From the NCBI RefSeq assembly GCF_042610495.1, contig NZ_JBHGAP010000003.1, forward strand, positions 201,217 through 265,216: 64,000 bases of DNA, given 5' to 3'. Positions 8,561 through 17,389 of this stretch are shown in pieces. The stretch comes from RU20A sp042610495. GTDB taxonomy: Bacteria; Pseudomonadota; Alphaproteobacteria; Rhizobiales; Rhizobiaceae. Position 1 is the first letter of the stretch, and every line of letters starts with the position of its first letter. The notes below the pieces were generated by a model. The model had not been told where the DNA came from and did not search any database. It saw only the letters and a list, made by a program, of their open reading frames with translations. The position numbers and the translations under genes were made by a program.

Positions 8561-8890
8561 ATGCTTCTCATCCGTTGTCCCTATTGCGAGGAAGATCGTT
8601 CCGAGCTCGAATTCCGCTCCGTCGGCGAGGCCCATATCGCCCGGCCGGAAAACATTGCCGAGATCTCCGACGAAGCCTTCGCTGAATATTTCTTCCTGCG
8701 CGACAATCCCAAGGGCCTGATCTACGAGCGCTGGCGCCACATCCATGGCTGCGGCCGCTTCTTCAATGCGGTGCGCCACACCGTCTCCGACAAGTTCGTC
8801 ATGACCTACAAGGCCGGCGAGCCGAAGCCGACGCTGCCGGGGACCGCGCCCGTCGCGCAGCCCATCACCCAGGAAGGAGCGGCAAAATGA
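8561..8890 (+). CDS. soxD: Sarcosine oxidase, subunit delta
   Basis: This 109-residue small subunit of heterotetrameric sarcosine oxidase has a CPYC pair near the N-terminus and an HGCGRFF segment, consistent with the zinc site known for this subunit. The start follows a GGGAG site 17 bp after soxB. The stop overlaps the soxA start (ATGA at 8887-8890), indicating translational coupling and stoichiometric expression. Confidence 0.95.
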   Translation: MLLIRCPYCEEDRSELEFRSVGEAHIARPENIAEISDEAFAEYFFLRDNPKGLIYERWRHIHGCGRFFNAVRHTVSDKFVMTYKAGEPKPTLPGTAPVAQPITQEGAAK

Positions 8891-11880
8891 GCGGTGCGAA
8901 TCGTATTCCCGGCGCCGGTCGCCTGACGCCCGCCAAGACCGCCCGCTTCACCTTCGACGGTCGCCCCTATACCGCGCTCGAAGGCGACACGGTCGCCTCC
9001 GCGCTCCTTGCCAACGGCGTGCACCTGATGGGCCGCTCGTTCAAGTATCACCGCCCGCGCGGCGTGGTGTCGGCCGGCCCCGAAGAGCCGAATGCGCTGA
9101 TCGACGTGCAGCGGGATGCCGCGCGCCGGCAGCCGAACGTGCGCGCCACGGTGCAGGAAGTCTTCGACGGCGTGACGATCGCCTCGCAGAACCGCTATCC
9201 CTCGCTTTCCTTCGATGTCGGCGGCATCAACAACCTGCTTTCGCCTTTCTTCGCGGCCGGCTTCTACTACAAGACCTTCATGTGGCCGAAGAAGGCCTGG
9301 AAGCATCTTTACGAGCCGCAGATCCGCGCGGCCGCCGGTCTTGGCGTCTCGCCCGACCAGGCGGACCCGGACCACTATGCCGGCCGCTACGCCCATTGCG
9401 ACGTGCTGGTGGCCGGTGCCGGTGTTGCCGGTCTTTCGGCTGCGCTCGCGGCTGCAAAGACGGGTGCCAGCGTCATCCTGTGCGACGAGCAGCCGGAAGT
9501 CGGCGGTGCACTGCATTTCGACACCAGCGTCATGATCGACGGCAAGCCGGGCTTCGACTGGGCCCAGGGCGTTGCTGCCGAACTCGCCGCCATGGACAAT
9601 GTGACGGTGCTGACCCGCACCACGGCGTTCGGCTACTACGAGCACAATTTCCTCGGCCTCGTGGAGCGGGTGACGGATCACCTTGCCAAGCCGGATCGCC
9701 GCCAGCCGCGTGAGCGCCTGTGGCAGGTGCGCGCCAAGCAGGTGGTGATCGCCACCGGCGCCATCGAGCGGCACATGGTGTTTTCCAACAACGACCGTCC
9801 CGGCATCCTGCTGGCGTCGGCCGCCCGCACCTATCTCAACCATTTCGGTGTCGCCGTCGGTCGCAATGTCGGCGTCTATACGGCCAACGATTCGGCCTAT
9901 GAGGCCGCCTTCGACCTGAAGCGGGCCGGCATTTCCATTCCCGCCATCGTCGATTGCCGGCAGCAGCCGGGTGCGGCGGTGCTTGCGGAAGCGAGCCGTC
10001 TCGGCATCGAGGTCCTGACGGGCCATTCCGTCATCGACACAGCCGGCAAGCTGCGCGTTTCCTCCATGACGGTCGCCCGCAATGGCGGCGGCTCCTCGCG
10101 CACCATGCGCATCGATGCGCTGATCACGTCCTCCGGCTGGACGCCGTCGGTGCACCTCTTCTCGCAGTCGCGCGGCAAGGTGGCCTATGATGCGGAAAGC
10201 CAGCGCTTCCTGCCGGGCACCTATGTGCAGGAGTGCATTTCCGTCGGCGCCTGCAACGGCACCAACGGCCTGCAGGCCACGATCGACGAGGCCATCGCGG
10301 CCGGCCGGGATCGTGCGGCGAAGGGCGGCTTTGCGGGCGGCGAAGCCCCGGTCATCTCCGGCACCAATGCCTTCGAATGGACCGGCGGCATGGCCGGTGC
10401 GGCCGAAGGGGCTGGCCCGGATACGACGGTCAAGGCCTTCATCGATTTCCAGAACGATGTCTGCGCCAAGGACATTCGTCTGGCCGTGCGCGAAGGCATG
10501 CACTCGATCGAGCACATCAAGCGCTTCACCACCAACGGCATGGCGACGGACCAGGGCAAGCTCTCCAACATTCACGGCCTCGCAATCGCGGCCGAGGCGC
10601 TGGGGCGCGAAATCCCGAAGATCGGTCTCACGACCTTCCGTGCGCCCTATACGCCCGTCACCTTTGGCACGCTGATCAACCATTCGCGCGGCGATCTCTT
10701 CGATCCCGCCCGCAAGACGCCGCTGCATGCCTTCGAGGAAGGCAAGGGCGCCGTCTTCGAGGATGTCGGCAACTGGAAGCGCGCCTGGTACTATCCGCGC
10801 GCCGGGGAAGACATGCACAAGGCGGTGGACCGCGAGTGCGTGACGGTGCGCAAGGTGGCCGGTATCTTCGACGCGTCGACGCTCGGCAAGATCGAGGTGG
10901 TGGGGCCCGATGCGGCGAAGTTCCTCAACCTGCTCTACACGAACGGCTGGGACACGCTGAAGCCGGGCCGCTGCCGCTACGGCATCATGCTGCGCGAGGA
11001 TGGCTTCATCTATGATGACGGCGTCGTCGGCCGCATGGCGGAGGACCGCTTCCACGTGACCACGACGACCGGCGGTGCCGCGCGCGTCATGCACCACATG
11101 GAAGACTATCTGCAGACGGAATTCCCGCATCTCGACGTGTGGCTGACCTCTGCCACGGAGCAGTGGGCCGTGATCGCCGTGCAGGGCCCGAAGGCGCGCG
11201 AGATCATCGCGCCGCTCGTCGAGGGCATTGATCTTTCCAACGAGGCCTTCCCGCATATGAGCGTGGCCGAGGGCAAGATCTGCGGCGTGCCGACCCGGCT
11301 GTTCCGCATGTCGTTTACCGGCGAACTCGGCTTCGAGGTCAACGTTCCCGCCGATTACGGCCAGTCGGTGCTGGAGGCCATCTGGGCCCAGGCCGAGCCG
11401 ATGGGCGCCTGCCTCTATGGCACGGAAACCATGCACGTGCTGCGCGCCGAAAAGGGCTACATCATCGTCGGCCAGGATACGGACGGCACGGTGACGCCCG
11501 ACGACGCCAGCCTCGGCTGGGCCATCGGCAAGAAGAAGCCCGACTTCGTCGGTATCCGCGGCCTGAAGCGCCCGGACCTCGTTGCCGAGGGCCGCAAACA
11601 GCTGGTCGGTCTTCTCACCAAGGATCCGAAGGAGGTTCTGGAGGAAGGTGCGCAGATCGTCGCCAACCCGAACGAGCCAGTGCCGATGACCATGCTCGGC
11701 CATGTCACCTCGTCCTACTGGTCGGAAAATTGCGGCCGCTCGATTGCCATGGCGTTGGTCGCCGGTGGCAAGGCGCGGTTGGGGCAGACGCTCTACGTGC
11801 CGATGGCTGATCGCACGATCGCCGTCGAGGTGAGCGAGATGGTGTTCTTTGACAAGGAAGGAGGCCGCATCCATGGCTGA
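8887..11880 (+). CDS. soxA: Sarcosine oxidase, subunit alpha
   Basis: This 997-residue subunit begins with a ferredoxin-like 2Fe-2S-type fold region (about 20-105). A pyridine-nucleotide-disulfide oxidoreductase domain follows (VAGAGVAGLSAALAAAK near residue 176). The C-terminal third is a GcvT-like folate-binding domain. In the known enzyme it binds NAD and transfers the one-carbon unit from sarcosine to tetrahydrofolate. Length and domain order are normal. It overlaps soxD by 4 bp and soxG by 8 bp. Confidence 0.96.
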   Translation: MSGANRIPGAGRLTPAKTARFTFDGRPYTALEGDTVASALLANGVHLMGRSFKYHRPRGVVSAGPEEPNALIDVQRDAARRQPNVRATVQEVFDGVTIASQNRYPSLSFDVGGINNLLSPFFAAGFYYKTFMWPKKAWKHLYEPQIRAAAGLGVSPDQADPDHYAGRYAHCDVLVAGAGVAGLSAALAAAKTGASVILCDEQPEVGGALHFDTSVMIDGKPGFDWAQGVAAELAAMDNVTVLTRTTAFGYYEHNFLGLVERVTDHLAKPDRRQPRERLWQVRAKQVVIATGAIERHMVFSNNDRPGILLASAARTYLNHFGVAVGRNVGVYTANDSAYEAAFDLKRAGISIPAIVDCRQQPGAAVLAEASRLGIEVLTGHSVIDTAGKLRVSSMTVARNGGGSSRTMRIDALITSSGWTPSVHLFSQSRGKVAYDAESQRFLPGTYVQECISVGACNGTNGLQATIDEAIAAGRDRAAKGGFAGGEAPVISGTNAFEWTGGMAGAAEGAGPDTTVKAFIDFQNDVCAKDIRLAVREGMHSIEHIKRFTTNGMATDQGKLSNIHGLAIAAEALGREIPKIGLTTFRAPYTPVTFGTLINHSRGDLFDPARKTPLHAFEEGKGAVFEDVGNWKRAWYYPRAGEDMHKAVDRECVTVRKVAGIFDASTLGKIEVVGPDAAKFLNLLYTNGWDTLKPGRCRYGIMLREDGFIYDDGVVGRMAEDRFHVTTTTGGAARVMHHMEDYLQTEFPHLDVWLTSATEQWAVIAVQGPKAREIIAPLVEGIDLSNEAFPHMSVAEGKICGVPTRLFRMSFTGELGFEVNVPADYGQSVLEAIWAQAEPMGACLYGTETMHVLRAEKGYIIVGQDTDGTVTPDDASLGWAIGKKKPDFVGIRGLKRPDLVAEGRKQLVGLLTKDPKEVLEEGAQIVANPNEPVPMTMLGHVTSSYWSENCGRSIAMALVAGGKARLGQTLYVPMADRTIAVEVSEMVFFDKEGGRIHG

Positions 11881-12427
11881 TCCCGTAATCGCCCAGCGTC
11901 GTCCGGTTCTCTCCGGCGTCCATGGCGGCTCCGCCGTCGCCCATGTCGCCCCGGCAAAGCCTGCCACGCGGATCTCGCTGCGGGCCAAGCCCGATGCTGT
12001 CGCGGCGCTGTCTGCCGCGCTCGGCCTCGACCTTCCGACGCGGCCGAAGCACTCGGCCAGCGGCAATGGCCGCCATGCGCTCTGGCTCGGTCCGGACGAG
12101 TGGCTGGTGATCGATGAGGCGGAAGCCGACCTGATGGCAGCCGTCGCCGGCGTCGGCGTGTTGCATTCGGCGACCGACATTTCCCACCGCAACACGGCGG
12201 TGCTGGTCTCCGGCCCGGGCGCTGCCGCAGCCATCAACAGCGCCTGCCCGCTCGACCTCACCGACGCCGTCTTCCCGGTCGGCGCGGCAGCCCGCAGCGT
12301 GCTCGGCAAGATCGAGATGGTGCTCTACCGGACGGGTGCCGAGGATTACCGCGTGGAATGCTGGCGCTCCTTTGCGCCCTACGCCTTCGGTATCTTGGCG
12401 GAGGGTGCGGAAGACGCGGCGCTCTGA
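11873..12427 (+). CDS. soxG: Sarcosine oxidase, subunit gamma
   Basis: This 184-residue subunit is the last gene of the sox operon. It has the GcvT-like fold seen in family members, for example LWLGPDEWLVIDEAEADL and DISHRNTAVLVSGPGAA. The start is the ATG at 11873, within the end of soxA, with GGAAGGAGG about 9 nt upstream. An in-frame ATG at 11849 lacks such a site. It completes the B-D-A-G tetramer. A palindromic intergenic repeat lies about 70 bp after the stop. Confidence 0.93.
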   Translation: MADPVIAQRRPVLSGVHGGSAVAHVAPAKPATRISLRAKPDAVAALSAALGLDLPTRPKHSASGNGRHALWLGPDEWLVIDEAEADLMAAVAGVGVLHSATDISHRNTAVLVSGPGAAAAINSACPLDLTDAVFPVGAAARSVLGKIEMVLYRTGAEDYRVECWRSFAPYAFGILAEGAEDAAL

Positions 12428-12500
12428 GGGGCAACGGGTTGAGGGTGCGCGCTGCGGTCTGGGCTGCGGCGTGCTCCATCGTTTTCAGCCGCTTCCCCGT

Positions 12501-12596
12501 CCACCGTCATCCTCGGGCTTGACCCGAGGATCCATCTTTTCAAGCACTTGCGGGTGTGGCTGTGGATCCTCGGGTCAAGCCCGAGGATGACGGTGG
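12501..12596. repeat. REP-like intergenic palindrome, family A, copy 1
   Basis: Two 34-base arms (12501-12534 and 12563-12596) are exact reverse complements with a 28-base spacer. Each arm itself folds as a small hairpin (ATCCTCGGG, loop CTTGA, CCCGAGGAT). It sits between the convergent soxG and MaoC genes, so it may also end transcription from both sides. A second copy is at 34707-34789. It resembles the short palindromic repeats scattered in rhizobial genomes. Confidence 0.8.
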
Positions 12597-12702
12597 GTGA
12601 GGAACCGTCGCGTATCTCACCGCCGCTGCGTGGTGTGCGAACAGGCTTGATGACGGAGGTGTGGTGTGGAACGGCGTTCCACGCCCCCCATGTGCACCCG
12701 CC

Positions 12703-13188
12703 TCACACCCCCTCCGGACGATCCTTCGGGTCGAACTGCGCGATCGTCGTCCATGTCGCCGTCAGCGCCGGCTTGCGCTCGCCCTCGATCTCCACGCTGA
12801 CATCATAGGTCAGCATCAGCATGGCCGCGCCGCGGAAGCGGGCCTCGGCGAGCGTGAAGTGGCCGCGCACGCGCGCGGCGGATTTTACCGGCGTCACGAA
12901 ACGCACTTTCTCAAAGCCGTAATTGATCCCCATGATCTGCTCGCGGATGCGCGGCACTGCGGAATAGTTCATGGCGGAGAGCAGCGAGAGCGACAGGAAC
13001 CCGTGCGCGATCGTGCCGCCGAACGGCGTTTGCGCCGCCCGCACCGGATCGGTGTGGATGAACTGGTCGTCGAGCGTCGCGGCGGCGAAACGATCGATCA
13101 TTGCCTGATCGACGGTGATCCAGTCGGATGTACCGATCTCCGTTCCGATGAGCGCCGGAATATCGTTGAGCGATATGTCTTTGGGCAT
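12703..13188 (-). CDS. MaoC family dehydratase (NodN-like)
   Basis: This 161-residue single hot-dog-fold protein has the MaoC/(R)-specific enoyl-CoA hydratase active-site segment LDDQFIHTDPVRAA followed by GGTIAHGFLSLSL. The Asp and His are in place. Close relatives in rhizobia are called NodN-like; the true substrate is probably an acyl-CoA but is unknown. The start is the ATG at 13188 (protein MPKDISLNDI) with AAGG about 11 nt upstream. The frame to 13314 runs through repeat DNA and is not used. It is monocistronic, downstream of glgX on the same strand but separated by a palindromic element. Confidence 0.85.
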   Translation of the reverse strand: MPKDISLNDIPALIGTEIGTSDWITVDQAMIDRFAAATLDDQFIHTDPVRAAQTPFGGTIAHGFLSLSLLSAMNYSAVPRIREQIMGINYGFEKVRFVTPVKSAARVRGHFTLAEARFRGAAMLMLTYDVSVEIEGERKPALTATWTTIAQFDPKDRPEGV

Positions 13189-13232
13189 GGTGTGGGCCTT
13201 GGGTTGTGGTTCATCGTTTGCCGGGTACCGGA

Positions 13233-13408
13233 CACCCCATCTGTCCTGCCGGACATCTCCCCTGCAAGGGAGAGATTCGCAGGGTGCACTCGCATTGTCC
13301 TCGGAAGTCGTCATGTTTTGCGATGAGGTGAGAAGTGGGAAACCGGCCGCTCCATCCGATCTCCCCCCTTGAGCGGGAGATGCCCCGGCAGGGCAGAGGG
13401 GGGTAGAG
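13233..13408. repeat. Compound palindromic element, family B, copy 1
   Basis: The left arm (13233-13276) and right arm (13358-13405) are imperfect inverted copies of a sequence with two small hairpins, one around TGTCCTGCCGGACA and one around a C-run/G-run. About 80 unrelated bases lie between them. In the right arm the first hairpin is TGCCC-GGGCA instead of TGTCC-GGACA, so pairing is kept. It lies between the MaoC gene and glgX. A better preserved copy is at 15549-15721. Confidence 0.75.
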
Positions 13409-13434
13409 CCACGCCCTCATCGCGCAAGCCGCAT

Positions 13435-15396
13435 CTACTCCCCAACCTCCACGACGAACGCCACCGAACGCGCCTCGACCACCCCTCCCGCCGCGCGGCC
13501 GCCCAGCAGATCGGCCCATCGGCGTCCCGGAAGCGGCGAGGGGAGACGGAACTGGCGGGGAACGAGACTGCGATTGAAGACCACAGCGAGGCGAGTATTC
13601 AGGGCCGTTTCGCGGTCACGTGTGCCGAGCAGCATGGTGAGGTTTTCCGTCTCCGGGCTTTCCCAGTCGCCGACATTCATGGGGCGGGCGTCGAAGGTCA
13701 ACCAGGCGACATCGCCGTCGCCGGTGAAGAAGCTGCTTTCGGAAAAGACCGTGAAACGGCGGCGGATGGCGGAAACGGCGGCGGTGTGGGCCAGAAGCTC
13801 GGCGTCGAGCGCCGACCAGTCGAGCCAGGTGATGGCATTGTCCTGGCAATAGGCATTGTTGTTGCCGCGCTGGCTGCGGCCGGCCTCGTCGCCGGCAGTC
13901 AGCATCACTGTACCGCGCGTTGCCATGAGGGTCGAGATCAGCGCTTTGACATCGCGGCGGCGGGCGGCAAGGATGGCGGGGTCGTCGGTCGCGCCTTCCG
14001 CCCCGTTGGTCCAGCTATGGTTCTCGTTGTGGCCGTCGCGATTGTCCTCGCCATTGGCCTCGTTGTGCTTGTGCGCGTGGGACACCAGATCCATCAGCGT
14101 GAAGCCGTCATGGGCGGCGATGAAATTGACGCTGCGAGTGGTCTTTCCGCCATTGCGGGCGAAGATGTCGGACGAGCCCGAAAGCAGCGTGGCGAGCGCG
14201 CCGACCATGTGGCGATCGCCGCGCCAGATGCGGCGCATGTCGTCGCGGGCGCGGTCGTTCCATTCCAGAAAGGGGGCGGGGAAATTGCCGAGCTGGTAGC
14301 CGCCGGGGCCGATGTCCCAGGGTTCGGCGATCAGGATGCGGTCGGCAAGATCCGGGTCCGTGGTCATGCGGGTTATCAGCCGCGCCGCGCGATCGAAGCC
14401 ATCAGGCCCGCGGCCGAGGATGGAGGCGAGATCGAAGCGGAAGCCGTCAATGCCGGCCTGCGTCACGAAATGCCGGAGGCAGTCGAGCACGAGGTCGGTG
14501 ACAACAGGATGGTCGCAGGCGATCGTGTTGCCGCAGCCGGTGTCGTTGACGAGGTCGCCCGGACGATCCGGCAGATGGCGGTAATAGGTTCGATTGTCGA
14601 GGCCGCGGAAGGAAAGGGTGGGGCCGTAGCGGTCGCTCTCGCCGGTGTGGTTGAAGACGAGATCGAGGATGACGCCGATGCCTTCGGCGTGCAGCGCGGC
14701 CACCGTGCGGCGCAGTTCCTCCATGCCGCCGGGCACGAGGCGCGGATCGAGCGCCATCAGCGCGACCGGATTGTAGCCCCAGCCATTCGTGAGGCCGAGC
14801 GGCGGCAGGTGTCGCTCGTCGATCCAGGCGGTGATCGGCATGAGTTCGACAGCGCCGATACCGAGCCTCTTCAGATGCGCGATGACGGAGGGGTGAGCCA
14901 GTGCCGCCACCGTGCCGCGCTGTTTTTCCGGTATATCGGCGTTGAGGATGGTGAAGGGCCGGACGGCGACCTCATAGATGAGGCCGCCCGGTGCGAAACG
15001 CGGTGCGGTCCGCTTGACGGTGCGTTCCTTGACGACGATGGCGCGTGGCACGAGGTCGGCCGTGTCGTGGCCGTAGACCGAGAGCAGCGGATCGTAGCGG
15101 AAGGGGCGGTCCAGTTCGACGGCGTAGGGATCGACCAGAAGTTTCGAGGGATCGAACCAGAGCCCGGCATCGGGGTCGTAGCGGCCATGGGCGCGGTAGC
15201 CGTAGCGCGTGCCGGGACCGACGCTGCTGACGCTCGCCCGGTGAAGATCGCCGTCGCGCTCCATGGCGATCCGCCGCACCTCCCGGCCATCGGCGGCATC
15301 GAACAGGCAAAGCTCGATGCGCTCGGCCTCGCGGGAATGGACCGAGAACAGCGTGCCGCGGGGTGTCGGTTGCGGGCCGAGGGGGGATGCGGTCAT
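13435..15396 (-). CDS. glgX: Glycogen debranching enzyme GlgX
   Basis: This 653-residue GH13 protein hydrolyses alpha-1,6 branches left after phosphorylase action. It starts with a CBM48-like beta domain. The catalytic barrel has VILDLVFNHTGE, the nucleophile Asp in GFRFDLASILG, the acid/base Glu in LIAEPWDIGPGG and the stabilising Asp in AAHDGFTLMDLV. Length is normal. The start ATG at 15396 has no good ribosome site. It is the last gene of the glycogen operon but is separated from pgm by 363 bp holding a repeat element, so it may have its own weak expression signals. Confidence 0.95.
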   Translation of the reverse strand: MTASPLGPQPTPRGTLFSVHSREAERIELCLFDAADGREVRRIAMERDGDLHRASVSSVGPGTRYGYRAHGRYDPDAGLWFDPSKLLVDPYAVELDRPFRYDPLLSVYGHDTADLVPRAIVVKERTVKRTAPRFAPGGLIYEVAVRPFTILNADIPEKQRGTVAALAHPSVIAHLKRLGIGAVELMPITAWIDERHLPPLGLTNGWGYNPVALMALDPRLVPGGMEELRRTVAALHAEGIGVILDLVFNHTGESDRYGPTLSFRGLDNRTYYRHLPDRPGDLVNDTGCGNTIACDHPVVTDLVLDCLRHFVTQAGIDGFRFDLASILGRGPDGFDRAARLITRMTTDPDLADRILIAEPWDIGPGGYQLGNFPAPFLEWNDRARDDMRRIWRGDRHMVGALATLLSGSSDIFARNGGKTTRSVNFIAAHDGFTLMDLVSHAHKHNEANGEDNRDGHNENHSWTNGAEGATDDPAILAARRRDVKALISTLMATRGTVMLTAGDEAGRSQRGNNNAYCQDNAITWLDWSALDAELLAHTAAVSAIRRRFTVFSESSFFTGDGDVAWLTFDARPMNVGDWESPETENLTMLLGTRDRETALNTRLAVVFNRSLVPRQFRLPSPLPGRRWADLLGGRAAGGVVEARSVAFVVEVGE

Positions 15397-15759
15397 GCCG
15401 GGGCCGGTCCGTTCACGGGTTGGCGGGATGCAGTCGGCAGCTTAGGCCGAGCGGAAGTGTATGGGCAAGGGGGCATGGTTGTCGGCCGTAGAGGGTGATT
15501 ACGGCAGGGGTATTGAGGGTGTGCCTTTCGGTGGAGCGTTGCCGGGCGCCCCCCTCTGTCCTGCCGGACATCTCCCCCGCGAGGGGGGAGATCCGTCAAT
15601 GGCGCGCTCTTCGATCACCACCGGCGTCCCGGCCGTGCAAACAATTCAGGCAGGCCGGGGTGGGCTGCTGCATGTGATCTCCCCCCTTGCGGGGGAGATG
15701 TCCGGCAGGACAGAGGGGGGTGTTACCGCAAACGCCACACCGCCCATCAGCCCGTTGTC
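15397..15759. other. Intergenic gap inside the glycogen operon (glgX / pgm)
   Basis: Apart from the family B palindromic element at 15549-15721, these 363 bases hold no gene I can support. The other glg genes are 1 to 114 bp apart or overlap, so this gap looks like a later insertion of the repeat. Confidence 0.5.
15549..15721. repeat. Compound palindromic element, family B, copy 2
   Basis: The left arm (15549-15592) and right arm (15676-15721) are close inverted copies. Each has hairpin TGTCC-TGCC-GGACA and a second hairpin of ATCTCCCCC with GGGGGAGAT. About 83 bases lie between the arms. Overall length and arm order match copy 1 at 13233-13408, so both are units of one family. A transcript through it would form strong stem-loops between pgm and glgX. 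Confidence 0.8.
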
Positions 15760-17388
15760 TCACGTAATGACGGTCGGCGCGTCGCGGCCGGTGCGCTTCT
15801 TGATCTCGGCGATTGCGTCGGCGGCGGCGATGAGGTCGGCCAGCGCCTCCTGGGTCTCGATGCCGTGGCGGGCGGGGTCGGCCTCGTAGCGCTCGACATA
15901 GAGGCGCAGCGTGGCGCCCGACGTGCCGGTGCCGGAGAGGCGAAGCACGATGCGCGAGCCGCCGGCAAAGAGGATGCGGATGCCCTGCTTGGAGGAGACC
16001 GACTGGTCGATCGGGTCGTGGTAGGAGAAGTCGTCGGCCGCTTCCACCGTCAGGCCGTTGAAGGCCTGGCCGGGCAGAATGGCGAGCTTGTCGCGCAGCG
16101 CGGCAACGAGGCCGTTGGCGGCGTCGCTGTCGACTTCCTCGTAATCGTGGCGGGAATAGTAGTTGCGGCCGTAGGTGGCCCAGTGCGCCGTCACGATGTC
16201 CTTCACGCTTTCCTTGCGGGCGGCGCAGATGTTCAGCCAGAAGAGCACGGCCCAGAGACCGTCCTTCTCGCGCACATGGTTGGAGCCGGTGCCGAAGCTT
16301 TCCTCGCCGCAGACGGTGGCGAGGCCGGCGTCGAGCAGGTTGCCGAAGAACTTCCAGCCGGTCGGCGTCTCGTAGATGCCGATGCCGAGCTTTTCGGCCA
16401 CGCGGTCGGCCGCGCCGCTGGTGGGCATGGAGCGGGCAATGCCGGCAATGCCGCCCTTGTAGCCGGGGGCAAGCGTGGCGTTGGCCGCGATGATCGCGAG
16501 GCTGTCGGAGGGGGTGACGAACATGCCGTGGCCGACGACCATGTTGCGGTCACCGTCGCCATCGGAGGCCGCGCCGAAATCGGCACCGCCCTCGCGCATG
16601 ACTTCTTCATAGAGATCGGCGGCGTGGACGAGGTTCGGGTCGGGGTGGTGACCGCCGAAGTCCGGCAGCGGAACGAAGTTGAGGACGGAGCCCTTCGGCG
16701 CGCCGAGCCGGTTTTCGATGATCTCCTTGGCATAGGGGCCGGTGACCGCGCTCATGGCATCGAAGACGACGCGGAAACCGCCGGCAATGTGCTTGCGGAT
16801 GGCGTCGAAGTCGAACAGGCTTTCCATCAGCTCGGCATAGTCGGCGACGGGATCGATGACCTGCACGGTCGTGCCCTCGATCGTGTGTTCGCCTTCAAGA
16901 TCGAGATTGACGTCGGCGGCGTCGGAGATCTTGTAAGCGTCGATCGTCTTGGTGCGGGCGTAGATGGCGTCCGTGACCTTTTCCGGGGCCGGGCCGCCGT
17001 TGGAGACGTTGTACTTGATTCCGAAATCTTCGGTCGGGCCGCCGGGGTTGTGGCTGGCCGAGAGCACGATGCCACCGAAGGCCTTGTATTTGCGGATGAC
17101 ATTCGAGGCGGCGGGTGTGGACAGAATGCCGCCGCGACCGACGAGAACCCGGCCGAAGCCGTTGGCAGCGGCCATCTTGATGGCGATCTGGATGACCTCG
17201 CGGTTGTAATAGCGGCCGTCGCCGCCAATCACCAGCGTGGCGCCCGCAAAGCCTTCAAGGCTGTCGAAAATCGCCTGGATGAAGTTTTCGGCATAGTTCG
17301 GCTGCTGGAAGACGGGAACCTTCTTGCGCAGGCCGGATGTGCCGGGCTTCTGGTCGGTGTAGGGCGTGGTGGAAACGGTCTTGATCAT
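15760..17388 (-). CDS. pgm: Alpha-D-glucose phosphate-specific phosphoglucomutase
   Basis: This 542-residue enzyme interconverts glucose-1-phosphate and glucose-6-phosphate, linking glycogen metabolism to central metabolism. Motifs are the N-terminal PGTSGLRKKVPVF, the phosphoserine loop SASHNPGG (about residue 122) and the metal-binding DGDGDRNM. Length is normal. The ATG at 17388 is one base from the end of glgA, so translation is probably coupled. The extension to 17433 overlaps glgA and lacks family similarity. Confidence 0.96.
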   Translation of the reverse strand: MIKTVSTTPYTDQKPGTSGLRKKVPVFQQPNYAENFIQAIFDSLEGFAGATLVIGGDGRYYNREVIQIAIKMAAANGFGRVLVGRGGILSTPAASNVIRKYKAFGGIVLSASHNPGGPTEDFGIKYNVSNGGPAPEKVTDAIYARTKTIDAYKISDAADVNLDLEGEHTIEGTTVQVIDPVADYAELMESLFDFDAIRKHIAGGFRVVFDAMSAVTGPYAKEIIENRLGAPKGSVLNFVPLPDFGGHHPDPNLVHAADLYEEVMREGGADFGAASDGDGDRNMVVGHGMFVTPSDSLAIIAANATLAPGYKGGIAGIARSMPTSGAADRVAEKLGIGIYETPTGWKFFGNLLDAGLATVCGEESFGTGSNHVREKDGLWAVLFWLNICAARKESVKDIVTAHWATYGRNYYSRHDYEEVDSDAANGLVAALRDKLAILPGQAFNGLTVEAADDFSYHDPIDQSVSSKQGIRILFAGGSRIVLRLSGTGTSGATLRLYVERYEADPARHGIETQEALADLIAAADAIAEIKKRTGRDAPTVIT

Positions 17389-17389
17389 G

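Noticed and set aside
8806..12309. A 1167-codon minus-strand frame opposite the sarcosine oxidase genes
   Set aside because: Shadow of soxA and soxG; the sense genes have clear family motifs and overlapping operon structure.
13233..15721. CRISPR-like repeats
   Set aside because: Only two units of a dispersed inverted repeat with different centres; no regular short direct repeats or spacers and no cas genes.
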